This document shows, piece after piece, positions 20,060 through 29,606 of a stretch of DNA of 64,000 nucleotides (the stretch's first letter is position 1; every line of letters starts with the position of its first letter). The DNA is from Caldichromatium japonicum (GTDB lineage Bacteria > Pseudomonadota > Gammaproteobacteria > Chromatiales > Chromatiaceae), in assembly GCF_011290485.1 (NCBI RefSeq), contig NZ_CP048029.1:1994501-2058500 (forward strand), given 5' to 3'. Both the position numbers and the translations under genes were made by a program. The notes beneath the pieces are model-generated. The model worked only from the letters and a program-made list of their open reading frames with translations. It ran no database searches and was not told where the DNA came from.

Positions 20060-22837
20060 TCACAGCCGCGTGACCCGCACAGTGAACTCTTGCGAGCGAA
20101 AACCGGCGACCACGGGTTCAACCTGGTAGGGGATCAGCTTACTGGTGGCCGTGCCCTCGCCATGGGTGCGCGAGAGCGCCTTGTTCTCGACCCCAAACGA
20201 GCTATAGACGAAGAGCACATCGGGATGGATGAGACGGGTGACATAGGCGTGGCCTGTGGTCTGCTGTCCGGATTGGGTGTTGGTGATCTGGATGCGATCG
20301 CCCATGCGGATACCGAGCGCCTGGGCGCGGCTGGGGTGGATCCAGACCCCCTTGTAGACATCGGTCTTGAACTCATTGATCGCCGCAAGTACCGGGTTAT
20401 TGCTATTGGTCGAGCCGTGCGAGACAGTTGGGGTCTTGCCATAGGTGAAATAGAACTCGTCCTTGGCGAGGGGGGCGGCGACCTCTTGGGGTGAACCCGA
20501 ACGCAGCTTGACGGGGATATAGGTGGCCAGCACGCTGAAGTTGGGCTCGGTGTGGCCCCCATCGCGCAATTGACACATCAGGCTCGAGTAGAACTCGATG
20601 CGTCCGCTCTCGGTGGGAACCGGGAGCTTGGCTGGCATGGCATAACGGGCCAAAACTGTATCGCGGTCCATCTCGTGATAGACCCCCTTGGCGCGCAGCA
20701 CCTCATCGATATGCTGGGGGGTGACGCCGAGACGGTCGGCGGTCTGGGCGAATGCCACCTCGCGGCAGGCCTGCTGATAGGCGCCCTTTTTCATCTTTTG
20801 ACGGTTGCGCGCCAGCGCTGCCTTGATCGGTTCAGCCCGAAGACCTGTGAGCTTTTCGACCCAGTCGTGGAAGGTGTCGGTATTGCCCGAGATGATCTCG
20901 GTCATCTTCAGCAGGATATCCGCGGCCTCCTCGGTGTCATAGAGCGGTGGGATGGCGGCATAGCGGGTGGTCAGCGCCAGGTCGTGATTGACCCCGTTGC
21001 CGTAGAGCGTCGGCTCGTCGCGCTCGAGATAGGTCGTATTCGGCAGGATGACATCGGCATAGAGGGCGGTATCCGAGGGCAGGACATCGATCAGGACCAC
21101 CAGCTCGACGTTCTCATGCGCCAGGGTCTCCTTCCAGCGGGTGTCGGGATAATAGTGGCGCACCGGGTTGGAGGCGTTGATCAAAAAGGCGCGGGTCAGA
21201 TAGGGCTCGCCCTTGAATTTGACCCGCCCCTCGACCGATTCCTTGAGCCCAGAATCGGTCATCACCGGCAACGCGACATTGAAGCGCCCAGCGGCCTGTT
21301 CTTGGGCGTTCCAGGCCCAGGTCCAACCCGGGCGCCCATGGGAAAAGTTCTCGCCCTTCGAGAGCGCATTGATCACCATCTTAGCGAAGGCCATGCCGGC
21401 AAGCGAGGCCAAGGGTGAGCCCATCTCATAGCCGTGCTCCATGGCCTCGTACATGTGCGCCGCCTTGTGATGCACCTCGCCTGAATTGATCCAGCCGCCG
21501 ACGCGGTCGATCCCGCCGGTCAAGGCCTGGATCATGGCCTGCACCCGGCGCAGCATCATGACGTTGCCGAAGCGTGCGCCATGCCAGCCGGGGTCGATGA
21601 TCGCCGGGCGGGTGGTACCGAACTCATAAGCGATGCGCCGGATGTCCTGGGCGGGGATGCCGGTGATCTCGGCGGCCCATTCGGGTGTATAGGGCGCAAG
21701 CTCCTGAAGCTGCGCCTCGAAGACGGTCATCACCGCCCGTCCATCCAGGCTGAACCCCTTAGGTGTGGTCAGGGCCGGGGTAAAGGTATGGCCCTCGATA
21801 TCGCGCTGGTTGTCGTTAGTAAACTTGGGCAACACCCGCACCTGGGCCGCCCCCTCAACCAATACCTGGGGCCGCCCTTCGGCATCACTCAGCAACCGCA
21901 GCTCGCCCGCCTCATCGCGATAAGCCAAAAACGGCATATTTGTATGGCGGCACAGGAAATCGCCGTCATACAGCCCATCGCTCATCAGGATGCGCATCAT
22001 GGCGAGCAAAAAGGCCAGATCCGTGCCTGGTTTGATCGGGATCCATTCATCGGCCTTGGCCGCAGTCTCGGAGCGACGGGGATCGAGGGCGACGATCTTG
22101 GCACCCTTTTTGCGGCCCTGGGCAAAACGCACCATGCGACAGGTCGAGACCGCGCCGATCGAGGCGTTATTGGCGACCAGCAGGATATATTTGGCGTTAT
22201 CAAAATCCGGCAACACCTCGTCGTGGATATTGAAGTTGCCGGTGACCATGTCGGTGCCCAGGTGTCCGGTGGTCACGCAATGCTGCATCGGCGAGGCGAC
22301 GATATTGGGGATCTCGTTGGCCATGGCGAAGGGCACGGCCCAGTTCATATAGAACACGCACGAGGTCCAGCCCCCGACCATGGTCCATTCCCAGGGCTTG
22401 ATCCTGGCTGCCTGGACCTTCTTGGCGATATAGTCATAGGCCTCCTCCCAGCTTGCAGGGCGGAAGGCATAGTCGCCGCGTTTCCTGCCCTTGACCCGGA
22501 TCATTGGGGTCTTGATCCGATCGGTGTCATAGGTCTGGCGCAGCCCGGCCTGGCCGCGCGCACAGATCTTGCCGCGATTGAGGGTCGAGTACGGATTGCC
22601 GTCCAGCTTGACGACCCGTTTCTTGCCCTTGTGGGTGCGGGTCGTCACCCGGAGATTGCACAGCGATGAGCAAAAGTTGCAGATGCTGTAATAGATCTCC
22701 TCCTTGGCTTCTTCTTCCTCAGCTGCAGCGTCCTTGACGAGCTGGGTCGCGGGCGACAACAGGGTCAAACCGGCCGCACCCAAGCCTGTGGTCTTCAAAA
22801 AGGCGCGGCGCGAAAGGCGTGGAATACTCCAAGCCAT
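20060..22837 (-). CDS. Tat-exported molybdopterin oxidoreductase, PsrA/PhsA/SreA-like catalytic subunit
   Basis: This 925-aa bis-MGD enzyme starts at ATG 22837 (GGAGGA upstream). A Tat signal follows: SRRAFLKTTGLGAAGLTLLS. The [4Fe-4S] motif is C53-x2-C56-x3-C60-x31-C92; a cysteine in SPMQHCVTTGH (C187) is a candidate Mo ligand. KIVALDPRRSETA and DVLPSDTALYADVILPNTTY are cofactor-binding blocks. Together with the B and C subunits it forms a quinone-linked complex on the periplasmic side. Polysulfide, sulfur, thiosulfate or tetrathionate are candidate substrates. The cytoplasmic sulfite-oxidising SoeABC of purple sulfur bacteria has a similar gene order, but its A subunit is reported to lack a Tat signal, which argues against Soe here. 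Substrate is not settled. Confidence 0.88.
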   Translation of the reverse strand: MAWSIPRLSRRAFLKTTGLGAAGLTLLSPATQLVKDAAAEEEEAKEEIYYSICNFCSSLCNLRVTTRTHKGKKRVVKLDGNPYSTLNRGKICARGQAGLRQTYDTDRIKTPMIRVKGRKRGDYAFRPASWEEAYDYIAKKVQAARIKPWEWTMVGGWTSCVFYMNWAVPFAMANEIPNIVASPMQHCVTTGHLGTDMVTGNFNIHDEVLPDFDNAKYILLVANNASIGAVSTCRMVRFAQGRKKGAKIVALDPRRSETAAKADEWIPIKPGTDLAFLLAMMRILMSDGLYDGDFLCRHTNMPFLAYRDEAGELRLLSDAEGRPQVLVEGAAQVRVLPKFTNDNQRDIEGHTFTPALTTPKGFSLDGRAVMTVFEAQLQELAPYTPEWAAEITGIPAQDIRRIAYEFGTTRPAIIDPGWHGARFGNVMMLRRVQAMIQALTGGIDRVGGWINSGEVHHKAAHMYEAMEHGYEMGSPLASLAGMAFAKMVINALSKGENFSHGRPGWTWAWNAQEQAAGRFNVALPVMTDSGLKESVEGRVKFKGEPYLTRAFLINASNPVRHYYPDTRWKETLAHENVELVVLIDVLPSDTALYADVILPNTTYLERDEPTLYGNGVNHDLALTTRYAAIPPLYDTEEAADILLKMTEIISGNTDTFHDWVEKLTGLRAEPIKAALARNRQKMKKGAYQQACREVAFAQTADRLGVTPQHIDEVLRAKGVYHEMDRDTVLARYAMPAKLPVPTESGRIEFYSSLMCQLRDGGHTEPNFSVLATYIPVKLRSGSPQEVAAPLAKDEFYFTYGKTPTVSHGSTNSNNPVLAAINEFKTDVYKGVWIHPSRAQALGIRMGDRIQITNTQSGQQTTGHAYVTRLIHPDVLFVYSSFGVENKALSRTHGEGTATSKLIPYQVEPVVAGFRSQEFTVRVTRL

Positions 22838-23043
22838 GGGGGGTGTCCTCCAGGGTGGTAAGATCGAACCGGGTCGTGGCCACGGAATCGTTCTTGCGCG
22901 ATGCAACCGGCAAGCGGGGGCCAGGCTGAAACATTACGACATGGCGCCCAGGCGGATCCATCGGAAGATACGGATTGATTGATATGCATCAATTCTTGTA
23001 ACGCCCCCGGTCCGAACACTGACACCGATCTTATGGTTTCAGA

Positions 23044-23073
23044 GACTGCTAGCGCGATGACTGCTAGCGCGAT
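23044..23073. repeat. Tandem duplication upstream of the molybdoenzyme operon
   Basis: The 15-mer gactgctagcgcgat occurs twice in direct succession (23044-23058 and 23059-23073), about 210 bases upstream of the catalytic subunit start. It contains the palindromic core GCTAGC. It could be a regulator-binding array or a chance slippage duplication. Confidence 0.7.
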
Positions 23074-23160
23074 GTATGGTTCTCGCGATCTACCCGTCGT
23101 CAAATACCTTTCGAATGGCGTTTTACAAAAAGGCACGACCTGAGGATTGCGGTATCTTTA

Positions 23161-23192
23161 TTAATTCGAAACCAAATTAATTCGAAACCAAT
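23161..23192. repeat. Tandem 16-bp repeat beside the IS630 element
   Basis: ttaattcgaaaccaaa (23161-23176) is followed by ttaattcgaaaccaat (23177-23192), two near-identical AT-rich units ending 9 bases before the transposase stop codon. It probably belongs to the end of the insertion element, but matching inverted copies at the other end were not found by eye. Confidence 0.65.
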
Positions 23193-23201
23193 GAACTTGT
23201 A

Positions 23202-24023
23202 TTACGTGGCATCATGGAGCTTGGGATGCTGGAAGTAGCGCATGATGCGTTGGGGGGAATTGAGAAGGCGGCGCAGGTGGCTGACGGTCGCCTTCTTCAG
23301 ATCGTCCTTAGTGCGGGAGGGCGCCTGCGCGGTGATGGTGGCCTTGAGCATCTCGTTGGGGTTCAGTGCTGGGCTGTAGGGGGGGAGGGAGGAGGCCTCG
23401 ATTTGATTGGCGCATGCAGCCAGCCACGCCTTGACCGGCTTGGTGTGATGCACGCGCAGGTTGTCGAGGATGAGGAAGATCTTCTTGCCCCTGGCGTCCT
23501 TGACCAGCCGCTTCATGAAGTCGATCAGGATGTCGGCGTTCATCGCCCCCGCGAACGCCTTCCAAGGCACCTTGCCGCGGTTGGTCAGCGTCGAGATCAC
23601 CGACAGGCCTTCGCGACGGTGCGTGACGCGAATCTCGGACGTCTTGATCGCCGGCGCATAAGAGCGCCCGCGCACCTCGTCCGAGCGCAGCCCCGTTTCA
23701 TCGCCCCAGTGGATTTCGGCGCCCTCGGCCTTGGCGCGCCGGGCAATGTCCGGGTAGGTCTCCTCAAGCCACGTCTTGCCCGCCGGCGGGCTTTGCTCAT
23801 AGGCGCGCCGAATCGGTTTCTGGGGCGTCAATCCCCAGCGCGCCATGTACTTGCCTTCCCCCTGCGGCCTGAGCTCGATGCCAAAACGGTCGAGGATCAA
23901 CTGCCGCACCGCCTGCCGGCTCCACAGCGCAAACGGCAGCTTCAGCTCATCCGGTGTCCCGTCGCACATGAGCTTGCGTATCTGGGCGTCCTGCTCCGCC
24001 AACAGCGCCCGCTTCTCACCCAC
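23202..24023 (-). CDS. IS630-type transposase, catalytic part
   Basis: This 273-aa frame contains all three acidic blocks of the IS630 DDE domain: EIHWGDETGL (first D, about residue 107), FLILDNLRVHHTKPVKAW (second D, about 187) and LPPYSPALNPNEML (final E, about 228). The N-terminal part still includes the winged-helix region LWSRQAVRQLILDRFGIEL. It appears intact from its ATG, although in the family the complete protein usually includes the upstream frame. Confidence 0.88.
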   Translation of the reverse strand: MGEKRALLAEQDAQIRKLMCDGTPDELKLPFALWSRQAVRQLILDRFGIELRPQGEGKYMARWGLTPQKPIRRAYEQSPPAGKTWLEETYPDIARRAKAEGAEIHWGDETGLRSDEVRGRSYAPAIKTSEIRVTHRREGLSVISTLTNRGKVPWKAFAGAMNADILIDFMKRLVKDARGKKIFLILDNLRVHHTKPVKAWLAACANQIEASSLPPYSPALNPNEMLKATITAQAPSRTKDDLKKATVSHLRRLLNSPQRIMRYFQHPKLHDAT

Positions 24024-24211
24024 CTTTCCTTGAGCCCTTGGGCCCCTTCGCGCCCATAGCCTTTGCAGATGTCGAACACCCCTGCGCCCAACAATCCCCT
24101 CTGCGCGCCTATCGCTTCATACGTCCAGCTACGCCGCCGCTCTTCGCGCGCCGCAAACGACAGCAATCTCATGTCTCGTCTTTCCATGCCCACGACATCA
24201 GGACAGCTCAC
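23942..24211 (-). CDS. IS630-type transposase, N-terminal frame
   Basis: This 89-aa frame begins MSCPDVVGMERRDMRLLSFA and overlaps the catalytic frame by 82 bases in a different phase. It includes the helix-turn-helix-like RRRSWTYEAIGAQRGLLGAG...GREGAQGLKERW typical of the first IS630 domain. Whether the two frames are joined by programmed slippage or this copy is simply frameshifted is not clear. Confidence 0.6.
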   Translation of the reverse strand: MSCPDVVGMERRDMRLLSFAAREERRRSWTYEAIGAQRGLLGAGVFDICKGYGREGAQGLKERWVRSGRCWRSRTPRYASSCATGHRMS

Positions 24212-24244
24212 TCAATTTCAAAAGCATGTGTTTCTTATCAATAA

Positions 24245-25188
24245 TTGAAATAAGGGCAGAACACGGTTTTCAACATCACTCGTCATATCACGTCATTGTA
24301 AAATCGACATAAATGTCACCCGCAAAATTGTCCGCTGGTCTACCGCAGCAGTAGGAATAACCCAATATTTTACCGAGGCCCTCAAATATCTCTTCTGCGC
24401 TCCATCCTGATTTCAGATAAATCATCGATCAGCTTTCAGCGTCTTTTCTTTTATCTGGACTAGAACCAGAGTTACCCAGTGGCATCGTCTCAGCTTTGCC
24501 GCAGGAAGACTCCAGGAGCCCAGAGGGCTTGAGGGATACATCTACGAGCTCCTGAAGGCGAATGCCAAACAGCTTGGGGTCGCGATCGATCCTGCGCCCA
24601 AGGACCGGCATTTGCGCCTCGGTCAGCTCATCACCCGGGCGGCTGAAGGGCACAACGAACGGGCGGTCTCCTGGTCGATAGAGAGGCCTGGGTCTGCGCC
24701 AGTGTTTTTTCAGCCATCTGGCTGTCTTGGAGCTGGACATCCTCGCTGAGGATGTCTCTAACCAGGTGCAATGCGACCTGAAGACCGCAGGCGGCTTGCG
24801 CATGAGGCATCTGATCGGCAAGGCTAAATTGGCGGGGCAAGTGTTTTTATGCTTTGCCACGTACAAGCCGGTGCGCATCGGTAGTCCGTCTGGCTGGTGG
24901 AATGCGCGACATGTGCAGGATGGAACCCTGACAAACTTCGCCAAAAGGCGGAAAAATAACCGGTTAATAGGCCAAATTGGTCACCAAGCGGAGCCGAACC
25001 AGGTCGGTTTGAAGCCATGGCGTCAAAAATCGACCGCTCAGTTGCCCAGCCCTCTGTCAGCCCACAGCGCCCTGAGCCAAGAATCATGACATAATCGCCC
25101 TCCAGCACCGGGCCTAACCCGGCCCCTGCACCTAGGGTTGCCCCGGTGTATCAAGTCAAAGATCGCAGCCACCGAGATCCAATCATCC
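24245..25188. other. Gene-poor region with an unidentified gene remnant
   Basis: No intact gene was recognised between the IS630 element and metG. A plus-strand frame without a start codon, ending at TGA 24747-24749, reads LEGYIYELLKANAKQLGVAI, then RHLRLGQLITRAAEGHNERA over about 24525-24690. It has normal protein composition and looks like a piece of a lost gene. A minus-strand frame at 24429-24944 covers the same DNA with no recognisable domain. The first 180 bases are AT-richer than the rest of the window, suggesting foreign or spacer DNA. Confidence 0.4.
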
Positions 25189-27237
25189 ATGAGCCAGGTC
25201 CGCAATATCCTCGTCACCAGCGCCCTTCCCTATGCCAATGGTCCTATCCACATCGGTCATCTTGTCGAATACATCCAGACCGATATCTGGGCGCGGTTTC
25301 AGAAGATGCGCGGGCACAATTGCTGGTATGTCTGCGCCGATGATGCCCATGGCACCCCGATCATGCTGCGCGCCCGCCAAGAAGGGATCAGCCCCGAGGC
25401 ACTGATCGAGCGGATGGCCAAGGAACATCAGGCCGATTTCGCCGCCTTCCGGATCGGCTTCGATAATTATCACTCGACCCATTCACCAGAAAACCAAGAG
25501 CTTTCCCATCTCATCTATCGACGCAACCTCGCTGCAGGACACATCGTCCAGCGTATCATTACCCAAGCCTATGATCCAGTGGAACAGATGTTTCTACCAG
25601 ACCGGTTCATCAAGGGCAATTGCCCGCGCTGCGGCGCGCCCGATCAATATGGCGACAATTGCGAGGCCTGCGGCGCTAGTTATTCACCCGCCGAGTTAAA
25701 AAACCCGCGCTCGGCGATCTCGGGCGCTGTTCCCGAACAGCGCGAATCCGAGCATTATTTCTTTAAGCTGGGCGATTTTGCGCAGATACTAAAGGAATGG
25801 ACCCGCAGCGGCACCTTGCAAAAGGAGGTAGCCAACAAGCTCGACGAATGGTTTGCCGAGGGTCTGCAAGAGTGGGACATCTCGCGCGATGCTCCCTATT
25901 TCGGCTTCGAGATCCCAGATCATCCAGGAAAGTACTTCTATGTCTGGCTCGATGCCCCGATTGGTTATCTCGCCAGTTTTAAAAACCTCTGTACCAAGAC
26001 GCCTGGTCTCAATTTCGAGCGCTTCTGGGCCGCGGATTCACAAACCGAGCTCTATCATTTTATCGGCAAGGATATTATCTATTTTCATGCGCTCTTCTTC
26101 CCTGCTTTACTGCAGGGCGCTGGTTTCAGGACACCGACAGCGATTTTCGCTCACGGCTTTCTGACTGTCGATGGCCAAAAGATGTCCAAGTCGCGCGGGA
26201 CCTTCATCAAGGCGCGCACCTATCTCAATCACCTGGACCCGGAATATCTGCGCTATTATTTCGCCGCCAAGCTGGGGCCCGGCGTAGATGACATCGACTT
26301 GAATCTCGATGACTTTATTGCCCGAGTCAACGCCGATCTCGTCGGCAAACTGGTTAATATCGCCAGCCGTACCGCTGGTTTCATTACCAAAGGATTTTCC
26401 GGTTGGCTGGCGGAGTGGTTGCCCCATCCCGAGCTTTATGCTGAGTTTGTCGCCGCCGGCGAGTCGATCGCAACCGCCTATGAACGGCGTGAGTTCAGTC
26501 GCGCGGTGCGTGAGGTCATGGCCTTGGCCGATCGCGCCAATCAATACATCGCCGAACAGTCGCCCTGGATGATCGCCAAGGAAGCGGAGCGCGCAGCCGA
26601 GCTGCAAGGGGTCTGCACCCAGGGACTGAATCTCTTTCGTCTCCTTATCGGCTATCTGCGTCCTGTACTCCCCGGGACTGCCGAGGCCGCCGAATCCTTC
26701 CTCAAGATCCCGCCTTTGACCTGGGAGACGCTCAGCCAGCCCTTGCTCGGCCAGCAGATTGCGCCCTTCAAGCCCTTGCTCACCCGTATCGACCCCAAAC
26801 AGATCGAGGCCATGCTCAATGAGGCAAAAGAGGACCTCAGCGCCAAGGAGAGCGCAGTGGTCGCCGCGCCCCCCTCCGCCAATCCCCATCTGCAACGCGA
26901 CCCGATTGCCCCACTGATCGATTACGATACCTTCGCCAAGATCGATTTGCGGGTGGCTAGGATTCAGCAGGCAAGACTCGTCGAGGGCGCAGACAAGCTC
27001 CTCGAGCTCACACTGGACCTAGGGAGTGAGCTGCGCACCGTCTTTGCCGGCATCCGCGCGGCATATGACCCTAAAGACCTCGAGGGACGGCTGACGGTCA
27101 TGGTCGCCAATCTGGAACCGCGTAAGATGCGTTTCGGCGTCTCGCAAGGCATGGTGCTGGCAGCAGGGCCCGGCGGCAAGTATCTATTTATTCTCAGCCC
27201 GGACGCTGGCGCCGAGCCCGGGATGCGGATCAAATAG
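25189..27237 (+). CDS. metG: Methionyl-tRNA synthetase MetG
   Basis: This 682-aa class I synthetase charges tRNA-Met. The HIGH motif is in [12 protein letters not shown] (about residue 21) and the KMSKS loop in [12 protein letters not shown]. The zinc knuckle CPRC...CEAC is complete, and a C-terminal OB-fold tRNA-binding domain begins at about residue 580 ([20 protein letters not shown]), giving the E. coli-type long form. The start is ATG 25189 ([18 protein letters not shown]); the open frame extends 17 codons further upstream without support. Confidence 0.97.
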   Translation: MSQVRNILVTSALPYANGPIHIGHLVEYIQTDIWARFQKMRGHNCWYVCADDAHGTPIMLRARQEGISPEALIERMAKEHQADFAAFRIGFDNYHSTHSPENQELSHLIYRRNLAAGHIVQRIITQAYDPVEQMFLPDRFIKGNCPRCGAPDQYGDNCEACGASYSPAELKNPRSAISGAVPEQRESEHYFFKLGDFAQILKEWTRSGTLQKEVANKLDEWFAEGLQEWDISRDAPYFGFEIPDHPGKYFYVWLDAPIGYLASFKNLCTKTPGLNFERFWAADSQTELYHFIGKDIIYFHALFFPALLQGAGFRTPTAIFAHGFLTVDGQKMSKSRGTFIKARTYLNHLDPEYLRYYFAAKLGPGVDDIDLNLDDFIARVNADLVGKLVNIASRTAGFITKGFSGWLAEWLPHPELYAEFVAAGESIATAYERREFSRAVREVMALADRANQYIAEQSPWMIAKEAERAAELQGVCTQGLNLFRLLIGYLRPVLPGTAEAAESFLKIPPLTWETLSQPLLGQQIAPFKPLLTRIDPKQIEAMLNEAKEDLSAKESAVVAAPPSANPHLQRDPIAPLIDYDTFAKIDLRVARIQQARLVEGADKLLELTLDLGSELRTVFAGIRAAYDPKDLEGRLTVMVANLEPRKMRFGVSQGMVLAAGPGGKYLFILSPDAGAEPGMRIK

Positions 27238-27303
27238 CGCGCTTTGGCGATGGCTATGCGATAATTACTGGCCATCGTTTTCAACACAGGAATCTCAAGA
27301 TCC

Positions 27304-27636
27304 ATGAGCTTCATGATCCCCGACGCCTTCGCTCAGGCTGCTGCCCCTGCCCCTGCCGGCGACCCCTTCATGGCCTTTCTGCCGCTGATCCTGTTTGCGG
27401 TGGTCTTTTACTTTTTATTGATCCGCCCCCAGGCCAAGCGTCAGAAGGAACATCGCAAGATGGTCGAGTCCCTGGCCAAGGGAGATGAGGTCATCACCCT
27501 GGGCGGGCTTGCCGGGCGCATCATCGACCTCGGTGAGAACTTCATCCTGATCGAGGTTGCCGAGGGTGTCAGGATCAAGGTCCGCCGCATGGCTGTTGAG
27601 GCTGTTGTGCCTAAAGGGACATTGCAGGAACTCTAA
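27304..27636 (+). CDS. yajC: Sec translocon accessory protein YajC
   Basis: This 110-aa inner-membrane protein has one TM helix (FMAFLPLILFAVVFYFLLI, about residues 20-38) followed by the family block RPQAKRQKEHRKMVESLAKG and DEVITLGGLAGRI. YajC associates with SecDF and the SecYEG translocon. It lies 66 bases after metG and about 100 bases before secD; the usual neighbours tgt/queA are absent here. Confidence 0.96.
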   Translation: MSFMIPDAFAQAAAPAPAGDPFMAFLPLILFAVVFYFLLIRPQAKRQKEHRKMVESLAKGDEVITLGGLAGRIIDLGENFILIEVAEGVRIKVRRMAVEAVVPKGTLQEL

Positions 27637-27737
27637 GCGCCAAAAATAGACGAAGTGGCCGACTCCCTTACATTCAGGTGTGACCGTCTTTAATCTGGGC
27701 ATGGTCGTACGCCATGCCCAGACCGTTCTGGAACGCT

Positions 27738-29594
27738 ATGAACCGCTATCCATTGTGGAAAAACCTGCTCATCCTAGGTGTCATCCTGCTGGGATTTTTG
27801 TTTGCCTGGCCAAACCTCTATCCCCAGGACCCGGCGATCGAGATCACCGCGGCGCGCGGCCAGGCGGTCACTGATTCAACCCCGGCGGAGCTGAAGGCCG
27901 CGCTTGAGAATGCCAAGGTACCGTTCAAACGCATCGATCGGCTCGAGGGCGACAAGCTGCTGGTGCGTTTCCCAACCCCCGCCGATCAACTCAAAGGCCA
28001 GGAAGCGATCGAAGGGGCGCTTAGCGAGCGCTATCGCACCGCCTTGACCCAGTCTGCAGACCTGCCAGGTTGGATGCATGCCCTGGATCTCAGACCTATG
28101 TCGCTGGGCCTGGATCTGCGCGGCGGCATCCATGTGGTGATCGATGTCGATATGGAAGCGGCGCTCGAACAGGCGCTCGAGCGCTATAGCAACGACCTGC
28201 GCACCCTGTTGCGCGATGACAAGATCCGTTACGCCGCACTCACCCGCGAGGGCGAAGCGATCCGCATCCGCTTCGAGGATGCAGCCTCCCGCGATGCCGC
28301 AGAAAAAAGGCTCAAACGCGAGTTCCGCGAGCTGATGATCCAAGCAGGCGGCGATACCGAACCCCTGTCTTTGCTCGTCACCCTTCCTGAACCCGAACAG
28401 AAACGGATCAAGGACTTCGCCCTCCAACAGAACATCACCACCCTGCGCAATCGGGTCAATGCCCTTGGGGTGGCTGAACCCAGCATCGTGCGTCAAGGCG
28501 AGCGGCGGATCGTGGTCGAGCTCCCCGGCGCCCAAGATCCAGGGCGGTTGAAAGAGATCCTGGGTGCTACAGCGACGCTCGAATATCGCTTGGTCGATAC
28601 CGAGGGCAGCATCGCCGATGCCTTAGCCGGGCGGGTGCCTGCGGGCAGCAGGCTCTATTACGACCGCCAGGGAAAGCCGATCCTCCTTAAACGCCGGGTG
28701 ATCGTCACTGGTGATCAGATCACCGATGCCTCGGCTGGATTTGATCATCAGACCGGAAGCCCGGCCGTCTTTGTCAGTCTCGATGCCCAGGGGGCGCGGC
28801 GGATGCGTGAGGTGACAACAGAGAATGTCGGCAAGCCCATGGCTGTGGTCTTCATTGAGAATCGCACCCTGACCCAGATGGTTGATGGTCAGCCGGTGAA
28901 GACCAGCCGCAAGGTCGAGGAGGTGATCAGTGTGGCGACCATCCGTGAGCCATTCGGCCGGCGCTTCCAGACCACTGGGCTTGATAGCAGCAAGGAGGCC
29001 CATGACCTTGCGCTTTTGTTGCGCTCAGGCGCCCTAGCTGCACCTATCCAGATCGTTGAGGAACGCACCATCGGCCCGAGCCTCGGCCAGGACAACATCA
29101 ATCAGGGTTTCAGCTCGGCCATGATCGGTACAGTCTTAGTTTTAATCTTTATGGCCGCCTATTATCGGATTTTTGGCTTGGTGGCAAACCTTGCGCTTAT
29201 CGCTAACCTCATCCTCATCATCGCTGTTCTCTCGCTGCTCCAAGCGACCCTGACCCTGCCGGGCATCGCCGGTATCGTGCTGACGGTCGGCATGGCGGTA
29301 GATGCCAATGTCCTGATCTATGAGCGCATCCGCGAGGAGATCAGAAACGGCAATACGCCCCAGGCGAGCATCCACGCAGGCTACGACAAGGCCTTTTCCA
29401 CCATCGTCGATGCCAATGTGACAACCCTGATCGCAGCCGTGGTGTTGTTTAGCTTCGGGACCGGGCCGGTCAAGGGGTTTGCTGTGACCCTGTTCATCGG
29501 CATCCTGACCTCGATGTTCACCGCCATCCTCGGTTCGCGCGCCCTGGTCAATCTGATCTATGGCGGGCGGCGGCTCAATCGACTGGCGATCTAG
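27738..29594 (+). CDS. secD: Protein translocase subunit SecD
   Basis: This 618-aa inner-membrane protein uses the proton gradient to pull secreted proteins into the periplasm together with SecF. An N-terminal TM helix (LWKNLLILGVILLGFLFAW) precedes the large periplasmic P1 domain with MSLGLDLRGGIHVVIDVDME. Five more TM helices follow, including GIAGIVLTVGMAVDANVLIY, which carries the conserved D and R (DANVLIYERIREE) of the RND-like fold. I start at ATG 27738 (MNRYPLWKN), which matches family N-termini; the frame is open 8 codons upstream. Confidence 0.97.
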   Translation: MNRYPLWKNLLILGVILLGFLFAWPNLYPQDPAIEITAARGQAVTDSTPAELKAALENAKVPFKRIDRLEGDKLLVRFPTPADQLKGQEAIEGALSERYRTALTQSADLPGWMHALDLRPMSLGLDLRGGIHVVIDVDMEAALEQALERYSNDLRTLLRDDKIRYAALTREGEAIRIRFEDAASRDAAEKRLKREFRELMIQAGGDTEPLSLLVTLPEPEQKRIKDFALQQNITTLRNRVNALGVAEPSIVRQGERRIVVELPGAQDPGRLKEILGATATLEYRLVDTEGSIADALAGRVPAGSRLYYDRQGKPILLKRRVIVTGDQITDASAGFDHQTGSPAVFVSLDAQGARRMREVTTENVGKPMAVVFIENRTLTQMVDGQPVKTSRKVEEVISVATIREPFGRRFQTTGLDSSKEAHDLALLLRSGALAAPIQIVEERTIGPSLGQDNINQGFSSAMIGTVLVLIFMAAYYRIFGLVANLALIANLILIIAVLSLLQATLTLPGIAGIVLTVGMAVDANVLIYERIREEIRNGNTPQASIHAGYDKAFSTIVDANVTTLIAAVVLFSFGTGPVKGFAVTLFIGILTSMFTAILGSRALVNLIYGGRRLNRLAI

Positions 29595-29606
29595 GGGGCC
29601 TGCGCA

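Larger units (their letters stand above)
23202..24211 (-). mobile_element. IS630-family insertion sequence
   Basis: Two overlapping minus-strand frames encode a DDE transposase of the IS630/Tc1 type: the upstream frame at 23942-24211 and the catalytic frame at 23202-24023. The two-frame arrangement is common in this family and may use programmed frameshifting. The exact ends are not fixed; IS630 elements duplicate a TA dinucleotide on insertion, and I could not settle which TA pair flanks this copy. Confidence 0.85.

Noticed and set aside
20552..21418. 288-codon plus-strand frame opposite the molybdoenzyme gene
   Set aside because: Shadow of a well-supported minus-strand gene.
21581..22669. 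Long plus-strand open frame (362 codons) opposite the molybdoenzyme gene
   Set aside because: It is antisense to a clear molybdopterin oxidoreductase. High GC content produces such open antisense frames; it has no recognisable domain.
17177..22837. Calling the molybdoenzyme operon soeABC
   Set aside because: Gene order fits, but the catalytic subunit has a Tat signal and dedicated export chaperones, unlike the cytoplasmic sulfite-oxidising enzyme as described.
23214..24059. 281-codon plus-strand frame opposite the IS630 transposase
   Set aside because: Antisense of a complete DDE transposase.
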